64,000 bases of DNA from Hypomyces perniciosus. Lineage: Eukaryota > Ascomycota > Sordariomycetes > Hypocreales > Hypocreaceae. Both the position numbers and the translations under genes were made by a program. The DNA lies in assembly GCA_008477525.1 (NCBI GenBank), contig SPDT01000007.1:5208001-5272000 (forward strand), read 5' to 3'. The notes below the pieces were generated by a model. It searched no databases. It was not told where the DNA came from and saw only the letters and a list, made by a program, of their open reading frames with translations. Positions 21,457-33,500 of this stretch are shown piece after piece (position 1 is the stretch's first letter; the number at the start of each line of letters is the position of its first letter).

Positions 21457-23359
21457 GGTTGGTTGTGATGTGTGAAGAATCGAGAGGGAAAGGAAAGGGA
21501 ATGAATGATGCGTTGCAAAACGATGATGGGAGAGAGACGATGAAGGGGGTATAAAGAGTAAGATCAGAGACGGGAGAGGGAGATGACAGAGTAGAGAAGA
21601 AAAGACTTCGAGGAGTTGGAGTTTAAGAACCTTATGAGGGAGGAATGGGCTTGGACCGTCCCACGCCGAGGGCGGATGCGAGCCGAGGCTCCCAGGAGCG
21701 CAAAAGCCGCCAGCAGGAACAGGGCTGGGGTCTTGGGGGTGCAGGTGCTAAAACTCCACTGCGAGCCCACTGGAGCCCACTGGAGCCAGGGGGGCGTACT
21801 ACGTACGGCGGCGTCAGTTGCCACGAGCAGCAACCAATCCCGGATGCGTGATGTCAGGTCAGGTGAAGTTCGCGACCGAATGTGCGCTGACGCCGCATAA
21901 AAAAGGTTCACCGGAATCATATGGATGGCAATGTTGCTTTCTTGTGATTTTGGAGGAATGAAACAGATCCCATCAAGTATCGAGTTACGTCTTCCGGAGA
22001 AATCTATTCAAAGTCCGTTCCTCCAGGTCCATCCTATAGTTTTCCTCCCCACTAAAAAGCTAGTTGAAGCTACCCCAAACCTCATCGCCGAATCATCGGC
22101 CACGCTTACCAAGATCTGTAAGCCCCCAACAACTACTGTGAAGAGGTAAAATCCGGGGAAACTGAAGTCTTTACCACTTTAAAATATATCCAGACGAAGA
22201 TGCCATTTCGGGGCGGATTTAAAAACGTACTACGGTGTTGGATGTGCGTATGTATTGGGGAAATCTTACATACATATGGAGTAAACTTGCACAGCGTAAG
22301 GTGTGGACCTTACCGAGGCTCTCCAGCTATTATCACAATCGTCCTACATGAAACTTCACGCACGGAGGCATTGTCAATTGCAATCACGCCGCTAATTTAT
22401 TGGTGCATCAATCGTCTTTCCCTCAATTGAGCCCATCGTCTCCGTTGTCGGTGGCGCCTCTCTCTCATGGTCAGAAATCCATTGTCGCAAACATCTGACC
22501 ATCTGATACATCGTCCCGCCGCCATGTCATCATCCCCCAGGCAATGGAGGTACGTACCTAAACCACATGCTTGGTTTGCTTCCTCCAAGCCTCAGAACTC
22601 TCTCCCGTCACGTCACGCCTTGACATGTGAAACTCACGCCTAGAAAGAACTCCCATCACGCGCGTCCCTTTTTTATTTGCCTGCTTGCCCCACACGTAAC
22701 AGAAGACATAATCCGGGGGGGCCCAAAGGTCACAAGTCAGATGACTGTCCGTGTCCTCCGGGGAAAGCTGAGCTGTGCTTGGCTTGGCTGTCAAGCTGCG
22801 TTGTTCTTTTTGGGACATTTGCCGGATGGGGGAGTGAGGTGAGCCGAATTGCCAACCCCCTCATTGGTCCGACTTCCGTGGCACATGAGCCGGCGCCTCT
22901 AACTTTTCATGTGAAAGCCCCTAATACTTCGGTACTCCGTATTCATGTCTCTGTCCAATGCATTGAATGGTTTCATTCTTCTCATGAATACTTCGTACCG
23001 ACGTAAGAATTTCACCGCTGATAGCGTAAAGAGCTATTGCTAACAGACATTCTGTCGGCAAAACCCCCGTCGGTACTACCGGCTATTTTGATAAGCTCCG
23101 ATATCAAACCACTTGACGGGCAATTCTGGAGCTTTTTTTGCTTCCATCCCATGTTATTTCCTCACCGTGTCATGTGACTTCTCACGTTTAAAGTCTAAGC
23201 CGCTCCGGGAATTATCCGCCGCTCCCTTCCTCATTTAGCCATTGCCCAACACCTCACTCCCGATGACGTCGTCTCAAGCCTGACATCCCATCACATTGGC
23301 CTTCATTGCCCAACAACAAACCTCCTCTTATCCTCCATTTCGCTCCCAACATCTACACC
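21457..23359. other. Intergenic between two divergent genes
   Basis: Shared upstream region of the fumarate reductase (minus) and the fasciclin gene (plus). The segment just above 21456 is purine-rich (GGGAAAGGAAAGGG). A CGTACTACGTACG palindrome-like string lies near 21795, and TACTCCGTA at 22933. No gene supported. Confidence 0.55.
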
Positions 23360-24192
23360 ATGAAACTCCTCGCCTTCCTCTACCCTACCCTCTTCTCCCT
23401 CACCGCACTATCCACGCCCGCTCCACCTCCGGCCCAAGCCCCACTCCCCGGCCGTCCTCCTCTCGGCCTCCTTCCCGTTATCATGCCCGATACCGGCTCC
23501 GGCTCCGGCCCAAACAACGCCGGCGTTCCTCTAGCCGACATCCTGGGGACCCTCCGCCCCATATCCTCCTTCTCCTCCTTCACACGCCTCCACGAATCCA
23601 CCTCGCGCCTCCTCTCCGACGACACCTCCCACCAGAGCGCCACCGCCGCCAAAATCACCGTCCTTGCACCCCTCAACTCCGCCATCGACGCGCTCCCTCA
23701 CAAACCATGGGAAGACCCCCGCGACTACGCAGCCCTAGGCTCACAAGCCTACGACGGCTCCGGCGGGAAACAGCGCGCGGATGAGAATCTCCGACGTTTC
23801 GTCGAAGCGCATCTCGTGCTGGTCAGAACCGCTGGTGGTTCCTGGGAGGAAGGCGTCAAGGCGAAAACAGCGGGTGGGCGGGACGTTTGGTGGGAGAAGA
23901 AGGAGGGAATGGACGGGGACAGGGTTATCATGCCGGATAGGGTGGAGGTTGAGCGTGTGGCGAGCCAGGCTGTTAATGGAGAAGTGGTAAGTTTCCTGTT
24001 TCTTTCTCGTTTCTTCGTAATTCCCAAAAGTGAGAGGGTTAGAGTAGCATTCCCCCCCGGTCTTTTGTACATCCGTCTTTTTACTGCGGTTTGTGTTTTG
24101 TCTGGACGTCGTCTGTTGCTGGTTTATTTGATAGAACTGTGCTAACTTCCCAAACTCAGTGGATCCTGAAGGGTGTGTTGAATTATGTTTAA
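23360..24192 (+). CDS. Secreted fasciclin (FAS1) domain protein, 2 exons
   Basis: Exons 23360-23986 and 24160-24192 give 219 residues. MKLLAFLYPTLFSLTALSTP is a signal peptide, followed by a Pro-rich segment to about residue 50. The FAS1 domain covers about 55-219: LADILGTLRPISSF, ITVLAPLNSAIDALP (the conserved 'TVFAPTNxA' type motif), a loop, and VNGEV|VWILKGVLNYV, the typical closing strand. FAS1 proteins mediate adhesion at the cell surface or wall. Unlike many fungal FAS1 proteins there is no GPI signal at the C-terminus, so it is probably secreted or wall-bound non-covalently. The last exon is only 33 nt and the intron 173 nt, with donor GTAAGT and branch GCTAAC. The start follows an in-frame-free leader; an upstream in-frame ATA/ATG-like extension lacks signal character. 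Confidence 0.85.
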
Positions 24193-24994
24193 TGATGGAA
24201 TGAATACAGAGTACGGAGTACTATGTTTATCTTTAGCAGCTGGATTTTACATATACTATAATATCATGTCGGCCATGTTGTCACACATGTCACTGACATC
24301 TATGGTCACAATCAATGAGAATACCCTTTGGAGAGTCAACACCTATGGATTTATTCAATCTTACCACACTCATCTTTTCTCGCGAACGCCTCCCCTTCTA
24401 CTAATGCTAAAATGTCCTTCAAACACCGAAAACGCCATCATTTGCGCCCCTACATCACAACCACACTGCCAGCCTGCAAAAGACGTTTCAACATGTGGTC
24501 ACATAACCCATACCTAGGTTTCCACCACCATAGTCCTCACCAACCGGGTTGACAAAAAACCCTCCCCAATCCCAAACCAAAACAATGGAGATCCCAAAGA
24601 AGAAGTCGAAGAAGCGAATGTAATGAAGAGCCCGACAAATGGGGCAGAGGCAAACTGTCTCCTCAGAGACTACGCCATCAGGATATCCCAATATAAAAGA
24701 AAGAAAAAACAAATCCAAGAAAAAAACTTGGGTATAGAAGAAGAAGAATGTTTGGTCGAAAGTCGCCACAAGATGATGCTCATGAACAAGCCCGCCTCAA
24801 ACAACACCAAGAGCGCTGAAAATCAGAAACCCAGCATTTCACTCGTAGGAGGTATAAAGAAGTAAAACCATCCCAGAGCTGAGATGATGACACAAGAAAA
24901 GAAAGACAAAATGTTAACGAAAGAGAAGGGGTATCAGTATCAGGAGTAGGTTGATAGAAGATGTTCAGATGGTCAAGATTCGTGATGCAGTGCA
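24193..24994. other. Intergenic; convergent 3' flanks
   Basis: Between the convergent fasciclin and MADS genes. Includes TACGGAGTAC at 24212, 20 bp after the fasciclin stop. The rest is AT-rich UTR-like DNA without a supported gene. Confidence 0.55.
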
Positions 24995-26998
24995 TCATTC
25001 CATCCTGACGCGTTTAGAATCGCTGGCCGTCTCATGGCCGTCCTCTAGACTGCTCTCCTCATAGTCAGGACTCTTTCGCTTGGTCGGCCCTGAGGTTTGA
25101 GTATGACTATTGTTGCTGGTTGTAGTAATCGGCGGTACGGAACTGTTGCCGTTGCTCAGGTGATGTTCATCCCGAAGGAAACTCGGCCCAGAGCCAACAA
25201 CGGGGGTTGCAAAGTTCAGGGGGCTCGGGAGCGTGTTGCTATCGCCACCTCGCAAGTTCCATTCAGGATAGAAGCTACTCGGACTAGGTAGGAGCTCGGT
25301 ATTCAGGAAGCGAGAGGGAAGCGCGGATACAGGGGTTTCGCCGTTGACGTTTTGCTGAGGAGGGGGCCGAGCAAAGGGATTGGGTGGTCCTGTGGCGCCG
25401 GCTGACAGGAGAGCCGCAGCGGAGGGTGACGGAGGGGGAAGAACCATGTTGGAATGAGAGCCGTGACGATGCGGCGCCTGCGAGGCGGTCTCCGCTGGAT
25501 TTCGAGGTGAGCTGGACTCGCCCGTTGCACTGCCAGCCTCTGATCCACCATCAGGGATCTGCACTGTGAGACGAGGAGGTCTAGGCCTTGCCCCTCCAGC
25601 GTTGATCTTCAAGTTAGATTGTGACGGAGGTGTGCCGGACGTCTCAGGTAGAGAGGAGACAGAGGTGTTGCGAGTGCTTGATCGTTGTTGCAAGTGTGGT
25701 GACGCTGTGCTTCCATTCCGTCCGGCAGACCCCGTATCAGCAGACTGAGAGCGATTGACAGGTGCGGCACCCATCGCGGACTCTGACTTCTGGGGCTCGG
25801 AAGCGAACGAGGCTAGGTGCTGTGACAAAATGGACCGGTTCTCCTCAATTGGCGTGAAGATGCTGTGGGATTTGCGCTGCGGCATCTTCTTGATTGCCGT
25901 ATCCGTATTGAGGAGAGGCGCCTTGGGTCGTTCTGACGGTTCACCCCTGGACTCAATAGGCGGAGGAGGCTGCGGATCCAGATGACGGCGCTCCGGCTGA
26001 GGGGGAGACATGTGAGAGATGGGATGTGGGGGAAGCTGGTGAGGGTGTGGTTGAGGCGGAGACGGCTCTGCGCGAGGGGGAACATGAACAATTTGAGGCG
26101 GCGGTTGAGTGTTGAAGGCAGGAGGCGCAGACGGCCTCCGTTCCTCCATATACGGATGTTGCGGCTGTTGAGATGGGTAAGAGTATGGAGCTCCATGCGG
26201 GGGCATCATGTTAGGCTGGTTAGCAGAAGGGTTGTAGATGGGCGGAGTGGGCATGTATGTGATTCCCGGATGAGGTCCGTGGTGTCCGACGGGCTGAGGG
26301 ACCATGCCGGGTGTCATTCGTCGCATATCGTTCCTGGAGCCTGGTCGGGATAAGACGGGAGGTTGTGGTGTATGGCTGCGCTGGAGATGGGCAGGGTGGC
26401 CTTGAAAGGGCACGCCATTCGAAATGGGAGGAGATGCGGACGGGGTGTGGTGGCGGACGTGAGAGAAAGGCGCGGAAGGTCCTTGAAACTGAGGAGGCAT
26501 CATCTGGGGCTCCATGCCATCGGGACCACGGGGTGGTGTGCCGTCGCCATCCTCGTCATCGTCATCGTCGTTCTGGCCGCCGTTGAAGTCGGAGGGGCCT
26601 TTATGCTCGTTTGGACCGCCATGCTATGTCACGACATTAGTCCATGTGTCTAGGGAAGGAGGTGGATAATAGGACGGGATGCATCTGCGGCCGTCACGGC
26701 GGCCCAGTGGAACCTACAAATTGATATCTGGCAATGAGTTGTTGCATGTCCGCCGATGAGTATTCATAGACCTTCTTGTTGTTGCCGAAGATAAAAACAG
26801 CGACATCAACAGAACACAGGACGGAGAGCTCGTGCGCCTTCTTGAACAAGCCGCCTTTTCGCTTGAGAAAGGTCCTATTAGTGCTGGGTTAGCAGGGTGA
26901 CCTGGGTAGCGAACGGCTGAGGGGACTGTTGCGGGCACATACACCGAACGGTTCCGGTCATCCTTGATGGCCTTGATTTCGATTTTTCTCCTACCCAT
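24995..26998 (-). CDS. rlmA: MADS-box transcription factor, MEF2/Rlm1 type (RlmA-like), 3 exons
   Basis: Exons 26998-26943, 26874-26718 and 26623-24995 give 613 residues. The MADS box starts at residue 1: [18 protein letters not shown], then [20 protein letters not shown] across intron 1, then [18 protein letters not shown]. The GRRKIEI start and the sequence following it put it in the MEF2/Rlm1 branch rather than the SRF/Mcm1 branch. After the box come [11 protein letters not shown] and a short Asp run. The remaining 500 residues are Pro/Gln/Ser/His-rich and disordered, as usual for activation regions. In fungi this factor is the target of the cell-wall-integrity MAP kinase and switches on wall-synthesis genes. 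[22 protein letters not shown] is a probable conserved regulatory segment. Both introns interrupt or closely follow the DNA-binding domain. The symbol is given by family; orthology was not tested. Confidence 0.9.
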
Positions 26999-29900
26999 CG
27001 TGATATGCTGTTGGTTGCGCTAGGCGATAGCAGTCGGAGGAGAGAGAAGAGGGCCTGACAGCGGAGGGAGGAAGGGAGGGGAGGAGAGGAACGGCGCGCG
27101 AAGGATCGCGGGTGGTGTTCAAGGCGACGACGAGGTTGAGGGACCAAACCGGCTCGTCTGGGAATTAACCGACGATCGCGTACGTGATGTCGTCGAATAC
27201 TTGCGGTCGAAGGCGAAGTCGAAGTCGAGGGTAAAAGTCGAGGTCGGGCCACGGGTGGGAGCGAAGTTTGTGGTGCAATGCCTAAAGGGCAACGCGCCGG
27301 CGAGAAATGTTTGCCCGGGACCCACAGAGAGCGAGCAAGAGGGTTGGTGAGAGGAGAGGCAGAGCGCTATGCTGTGCTGTGCTGTGCAGTGTCGCGGACA
27401 AAAACGTGGTCCAGAGTTTGCTGCGCGCGTGCAAAAGGCTGGTGGTTGAGGGAGACAGAGCAGGTATGTAAATGCTAAGTAGCAGAAGCAGGTGGCGCCG
27501 TACTACTTATTTGTCTTGTCAGATAGCGGAAGGCTGATGGTGACGATGCATCAGATCGAAACGCTGTTGGTTCGGCGGCGACGATCGGGCGGCTGTGACA
27601 GCGATAAGCAGCGCAGCGGCGTCTCGTCTCGTCTCGCACGCAGGAGGGGAGCGGAGCCCAGAGCCGTGCAGGGAAGCGGCGCGCGATGCAATGCATGCAG
27701 TAGTATTCCGTACTAGCAGCAGCAGCAAAGCAGCAGAGCAGCACAGCGGTTGATGGGCGATGGATGCTGGGGGTTGGATTAAACGTGTTGGCAGCAGCGG
27801 TTGCAGCAGATGGGGCTGAATCTGGCGTTGGGTGATGCTAATAATAGCCAGATCGTGTTCACCTTTGCGAGAAGGGGAAGAAAAGGAAGAGGCCTAGAAT
27901 AGGTGGGAGCACCAAGAAAAAAAAAGGTGGAGGCGGAGGTCCGGGGGGCACATACGGCGCAAGGCTAGTACTATGTCCGAATACATGGCTGCCAGCGCAA
28001 TTTGCAGCAGCAGCAAACAGTGCTTTTCGCTATGCCAGGCCGTGAACATGGGCGATGAATGGATGATGATTTATTAATAATACGGAGTACTCCGGCAAGA
28101 CTCGAGCTTGATTGTTTAGTATCCCATCAATATAACCCATCTTGACGGTTAATGATTATTTATTCATGTATTTATTTCTCTTTTATTTCCCTTTTCACCG
28201 TATTTTTGTTCGGCGTTGGTCATCATAGTATAGGTAGGTAGGTAGTATGTACTAATACTACGGACCCTTCGGGTGGTATTAAACGGCGCCCGCGTCAATC
28301 TGGCCCAGTGAGAGTGTCACGCACTAAAAAGATTGTCGGGTCGCTTGTTGAGGCTCAGCGCTTTGATACCCACCACTTCGGCCATTTGTGCGCTTGTTCA
28401 AGGATGGATGAGATGCAGGAGCAGCAGCAGCAGCAGCAGCAGCAGTGTGATGATGATCGGTCGGACAAAGAGGCGCTCTCCTCCGTAATTCCGACTTAGC
28501 CTTGAAACAGGCGCCCTGGTCTGCCTACGGAGCGCTTCTCTGCATAGGTATTAAAGAACGCTGATGACATGACTATATCTAGCCTTGAAAGATGGGTACC
28601 TATCTATTAGGTAGGTCAACTCCTACTAGTACTTCGGACATTGTGCTCAACAACATCGAGCAACAAGTCATCGGTTTCTCCTGTTCCGGCAAGAATCCTC
28701 CACGGAGGAGCCGTTTCTGGTGCCATCAACATCAAAGAGCGGTTGTTTCCACCCTCCATCAAGCAAGCGCATTAGATCCTTCGTAGTCTGGTACCCGCGC
28801 GTTTAGGCATTTAACCACACCTGCATCTGCATCCTTCATCAGAAACCGCATCGGGAAAATGCATGAAACAAGACAATAATATGACAAGACAGCAACAACA
28901 TGGCAAGGCAGGACAAGGCTAGGCAAAGGGGAAAAAAAAAGCCAGCCCCCCCCTCATTCTCCGTCGAAGCGCCCGCTCCAAATCTCATCACAAGGACGCA
29001 TATCCCCTTGCTGTGTCACATCATCCTTGCGTGCATGCTTGTTTGACGGGAACCAACAACAACTTCCACTAGATAGGTACGAACCGTATTACTTCGTACC
29101 TCTACCGTACTCCGAGTCATCTTACTCTAGTAGATAGTAAGTACTACTGGATATCTACGCTAAAGCATTGTCATCAGTCCGTTCTCTCACTCTCCCCAAC
29201 CCAACCCAACCCAACTGTAAAGAGCGTGCCGCCAAGTCGGATAAGATGGGAAAAGACATACTTCGTACATACTATTTCTATTCTTGTCCTCATACGCATG
29301 CACGTAAGGACCCCTTGTATGAAACACCAGTCCCTGTTATGGCATTTTCGGCTTGGCCTTGCTGCAGGGCGGCAGCAGCTCGTCACACTCAGGTCCCGCT
29401 AATCCACTACCAGCCGCCACATCATTGAAAGTAGATGCACGTGCGCGCACGGAATAGGTTTCTTTCTTTTACTCCGTTCGAAAGTACGGAGTATAAGGTA
29501 GTCTTATGAATCAACGAATGTCATGGATGCTTGTTCCTAATTATGGCATAAACTCACATAAAATCGATTATTACCATGAATCACCCAAGAATCAATCACT
29601 CCATCATCACCAACATACGAAGTACTGGTCATCAATCATTATTAACCAACCACCTCTTCCAGATTCACAGCCTCCCCCTCCTCCTCCATCTTCATCCATC
29701 CACTAATGCGCCCACCATTCAGCCGATTGGCTGCTCCCCTTCCGGAACCTATGTACTCCGTACCTATTTCTGCTTCTAAAAATATCTTCTCTTTCATCAT
29801 CAGTCTCTCTTTGTTTTGTTTTTTTCTGCTAGTCTGTCTCCATCCATCATGCATGTTTCTGCTGTTCCGAACCGCCGTCTTACCCACGGTTAGGGCGTCC

Positions 29901-30575
29901 AATCATCAGCTTTCCCCAATAATACTCTTCTGCTTACCCTTAGCCCATTAGCTCCTTAGCCCTTCTCAATTCCCTCGGCTTCCCTCCGAGTACTATCCCA
30001 CAGAATAAATACTACCTCGTATTGGCGCCCTGATTTTGTCTTAGCTCGCCCACTGAACGGTTCATCAGCTACGAAGTACGGAGTCGATCATCGGGATCAA
30101 CAATATTTCCAAGGTATATTATCGCTTCAACTAATAAGTGAGCTCTTCCTCTAAACGGCCTTGTCCGTGGAGTGAGATCTGCCTTGAACGCCAGCCTTTG
30201 CCTAGGTATCGGCCGTCATGCCACTGTTTGATTCCGGAACTCCTTTGCCACGCTTTCCCTAATTTTCTGTTGCAAGGTGCACCCCCTTTTGCTCGGCTAC
30301 TGACCTGAAAATCACCATGCCCCTTCGTCCATGAAACCACTTCGTCACACGTGCAATTGCACTCAGTTTGCCTCCCCCCGCAAGTATTCATCACTTGATA
30401 ATGTCCTTCGTTTGCGTTTCGGCTTAGACCCCATGTACGGTGCCTCAAGAATGATCCTTTCGTCTTACCGCCTCGCAATATGACAGAGAACCTCACTATC
30501 CATGATTATGGTAGAGGAGCCGATTCCTCCCATGGCTGTATTTTCAGTCCAAAAATTGGGTTGTTTGGGGCGTCA
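26999..30575. other. Long intergenic region, no supported gene
   Basis: About 3.6 kb between two minus-strand genes. The part above 26998 is the MADS gene leader and promoter with GGAGGGAGGAAGGGAGGGGAGG purine repeats and a TGCTGTGCTGTGC repeat near 27370. CAG-type repeats occur near 27715 and 28421-28445, (CCAAC)n near 29199, and TACGGAGTA-type motifs at 28081, 29487 and 29754. A 63-residue frame at 28308 contains a poly-Gln run made by the GCA repeat but has no other support. Confidence 0.55.
28421..28445. repeat. (GCA)8 microsatellite
   Basis: Eight GCA units in intergenic DNA; would read as poly-Gln in one frame. Confidence 0.85.
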
Positions 30576-33500
30576 CTAACTCGGCGATCCAGCACCACCA
30601 GCGGGGGCATTGTAGTTACCAAAGCCACCATGTTCTGCTGCACCATTGTCCGCTTTCATCGTGCCGTTAAGCAGAGGGCATAATCTTTGTAGCACAAAAG
30701 TTAGTTAAAAGTCTCAGTAGCTCATGTAGGAAAGACAGAAAAGAAAAGTAGTACACAAGGGCACGGCATAGGTGGCAAACAAGGTCAACGAGAGCTACTC
30801 GCTTCGCTCGTCCACCACGGCTGCTCTTTGTAGCCCTGTGTCTTCCGTCGCTCTTCTCTCTCTTCTCGGGCCTTCTGCTGCAGCTCTCTCTTGAGTCTCT
30901 GCTGAGCCTCTCTTTCCTCACGAAGCAATCTTTCCTTTTCGGCTCGTTCCTCTATAGCGGCCTTTTTTCTGTTTTCCCTCGTTTGTTGCCTTTGTTTTAA
31001 CCGCTGCAACTGTTGATCGGACTGGAGGAGTTTCCGCGCAAGGATACTCTTCTGGTTTCTCCTCTTCTTTGTCTGACCCCACCAATCAAAAGGCAAACGC
31101 GGGGGTGGTGAGATAGGAGATGGGGAAGTAGGAATAACCATACTTTTTGTTTGTCTTGATGTGGCCAACCTGTCCACAATTGGCACACTTTCGAGTTGTC
31201 CCTGTAGGGACCTTGTCGGCACTGGGAGACCCGGCATCTCCGGTGCTTGCTTTGTGATGCAGCTCTTTTTGCTGCTCTCGGGCTTGTCGTCGAGCCTTGT
31301 TTTTCTCCAGTCGCTCGAGTTCCTTTTTGATTCTGTGGGGCCAGGTTAGCACTGAAACACAACCACTGGGCGTCATTCATTTCAACATACCTAAGGCCTG
31401 CAAGACGGTCATGATCGGCATTGCCCGTAGGCCTTGAGCTGTAGATGCTGTTGAGAGATATATGTAAGCAGGTGCTCTAAACTCCAAGCCAACGTGATCT
31501 GCGACTGAGCCGGGAGAACCCAGGCCATATGAGTGTGCTTCTGGTTTGAGGTATGCTTTTGAGAGCAATGACCATCTATGCAACGCTCGGACTGAAGGGG
31601 GTAGTCTGGTCCAAGTGCGAGGTGGCTTCCTTTTTGAAGGATGTTCAAGACGAAGTAAATTTTGGACATACTCTCTCATCTCCAAGTCGGCTTCGGTTCG
31701 CCGCTTGATATACTGTGAAATCACAACCGGATCGTGGACAACTTCCACACGGGTTTGTGTTGTTCCGTCTGGGAGCTGAACCTCTCTTGAGATGCGGATC
31801 GCGCGCTTCGGGTGGCGACTAGATGATGTCAAACCGCTAATCTGGCTGGTTCCATCGTCAAACTGGGCTGGAGTAGCTGCCGACTGAATGTTAAATCTGT
31901 CATCTTCATCTTCTGTAACTGCTATGTCATTGTCCTCGTGTGCCTGCGGGTCTGACAGCGTTGACTTTTGCTTCTCCCAAATCTCGCGGATGCCTTCCTC
32001 ATACATTGCTTGTTGTTTCTTGACGTTGTAGGCGTGGCCACCATTGGCGCGCTTCTCACGTTCCATGGCATCGGCAGAAGTGGCTAGGGGTCCCTGGACA
32101 GCCTCAATGTATCCACCTTTCATTGATGTTCTGATAAAGCTGAAGCCAAGTCCATGACCAGTCGGGTCACCTTCGCCGTGAAGTTGCAGCATGGCCTTTT
32201 GAGCACATGCATCAATGAATGCCTTGGTTGTTTTCCAAGGGGCCATTTTGTCAGCGAGTGTTTCTTCCTGCTTCTCAGCCGCTTTCTTAGCCCCCTTGGC
32301 AATCCTGCTTCCATCGTCATCGTCCTCATCGTCATCTGCATCGACTACCTGCGCATCATCGTCAATGGTGGCATTCCGAGGATCATACCCAGCATCCTCA
32401 AGCTCCTTGATACCAAGCTGCATAGCGTCAAGAAGACAGACTTCCTCGGGTTTGATCATTGCACGAATGGCATTCTCGTCTGGAAGTATCTCCAAAGGTT
32501 TGAGTCGCCACATTCCCTTTTCCCCACTGTCTCGATCATATTGGAGAAACTCTTTCAGCTTCTGGCGATTTTGAGTGTCTGTTGATTCGGCAATATGACG
32601 AGTGATGTCCGACAACTGGCAGTTGTCTGACTTGCTGTGTCTAATCATGCGGAATGCAAGCATCTTCATCCTGTTTTTTGAAGCATTCGTGACTCGTCTA
32701 CTATGAGGACCGGGAACATCAACAGAGGGAAACGTTTGGCCAACAACGTGCATGTGGTCGATCTTGTGAAGGTACCACTTTGGGCCACCGATGCCAGTTG
32801 TGCTGCGAATAACAAGGAAGTCGGTGGTTCGTGGGATATGCTTGAATACTGGCGCTCGGTACATCTCATTGTGAAGAGTTGGGACGGTCTCGCCAGGATC
32901 AACAGTGCCAAACAGTGAGAAGGGAGATCGGTCCTCTGGGAGGAGCGTACGGTATTCTCCAAGATCCAGTTTAGGCAGCCCATCCTCTTCACTGCTATTT
33001 TCTTTCCGTCGATAGTAGTTAATTAGTTTGCTGCCCATGGCAAAATTGTTTAGCACCCTTGGTCTGGGCTCACAATACTCGAAGAGTACGGCGGCGGAGT
33101 TATCGCTTAAGCTCAGATCTTTGGACTTAAGAAAGATCTCATGGGCTTTGCCTTTCATCTGTTTCCGCTTGAAGTGGGAGGGCTTCTCAAACCGAACAGT
33201 GTGTCCAACGGTTTTCTTATAACGGAAGCGTGGACGATGATATTCATCGGTCGTACCACCAAGTTTGACTTTGTAGTATGGCCATGAAAGTTTGATGGCG
33301 GGCATGCCGTGCTCCACAGATATGTTTCCAAGAGTCGCGCGGACCTTGCTCTGATGGTTCTCCTTAAGTAATTCGTAAGCCTCATCGTTGGAGAGATTAA
33401 AGCGCTGAGACACGTCACGGCCCATGTTGCCGTTTGCCATTCGTTTCATCTTGGTTTCTTGCCGTGGTCGTTTGGCTTGATGGAAGAATTCTGTCTCTAT

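Noticed and set aside
25982..26353. Plus-strand Arg/Val-rich frames over the MADS gene
   Set aside because: Antisense shadows of the Pro/Gln/His-rich third exon of the MADS-box factor.
31377..31671. Unspliced TAF1 end (..QALGMLK) as the true C-terminus
   Set aside because: Splicing at GTATGT/CAACAG, GTATGT/CCACAG and GTATGG/ACAAAG gives the conserved TAF1 end including the complete zinc knuckle, and all phases match.
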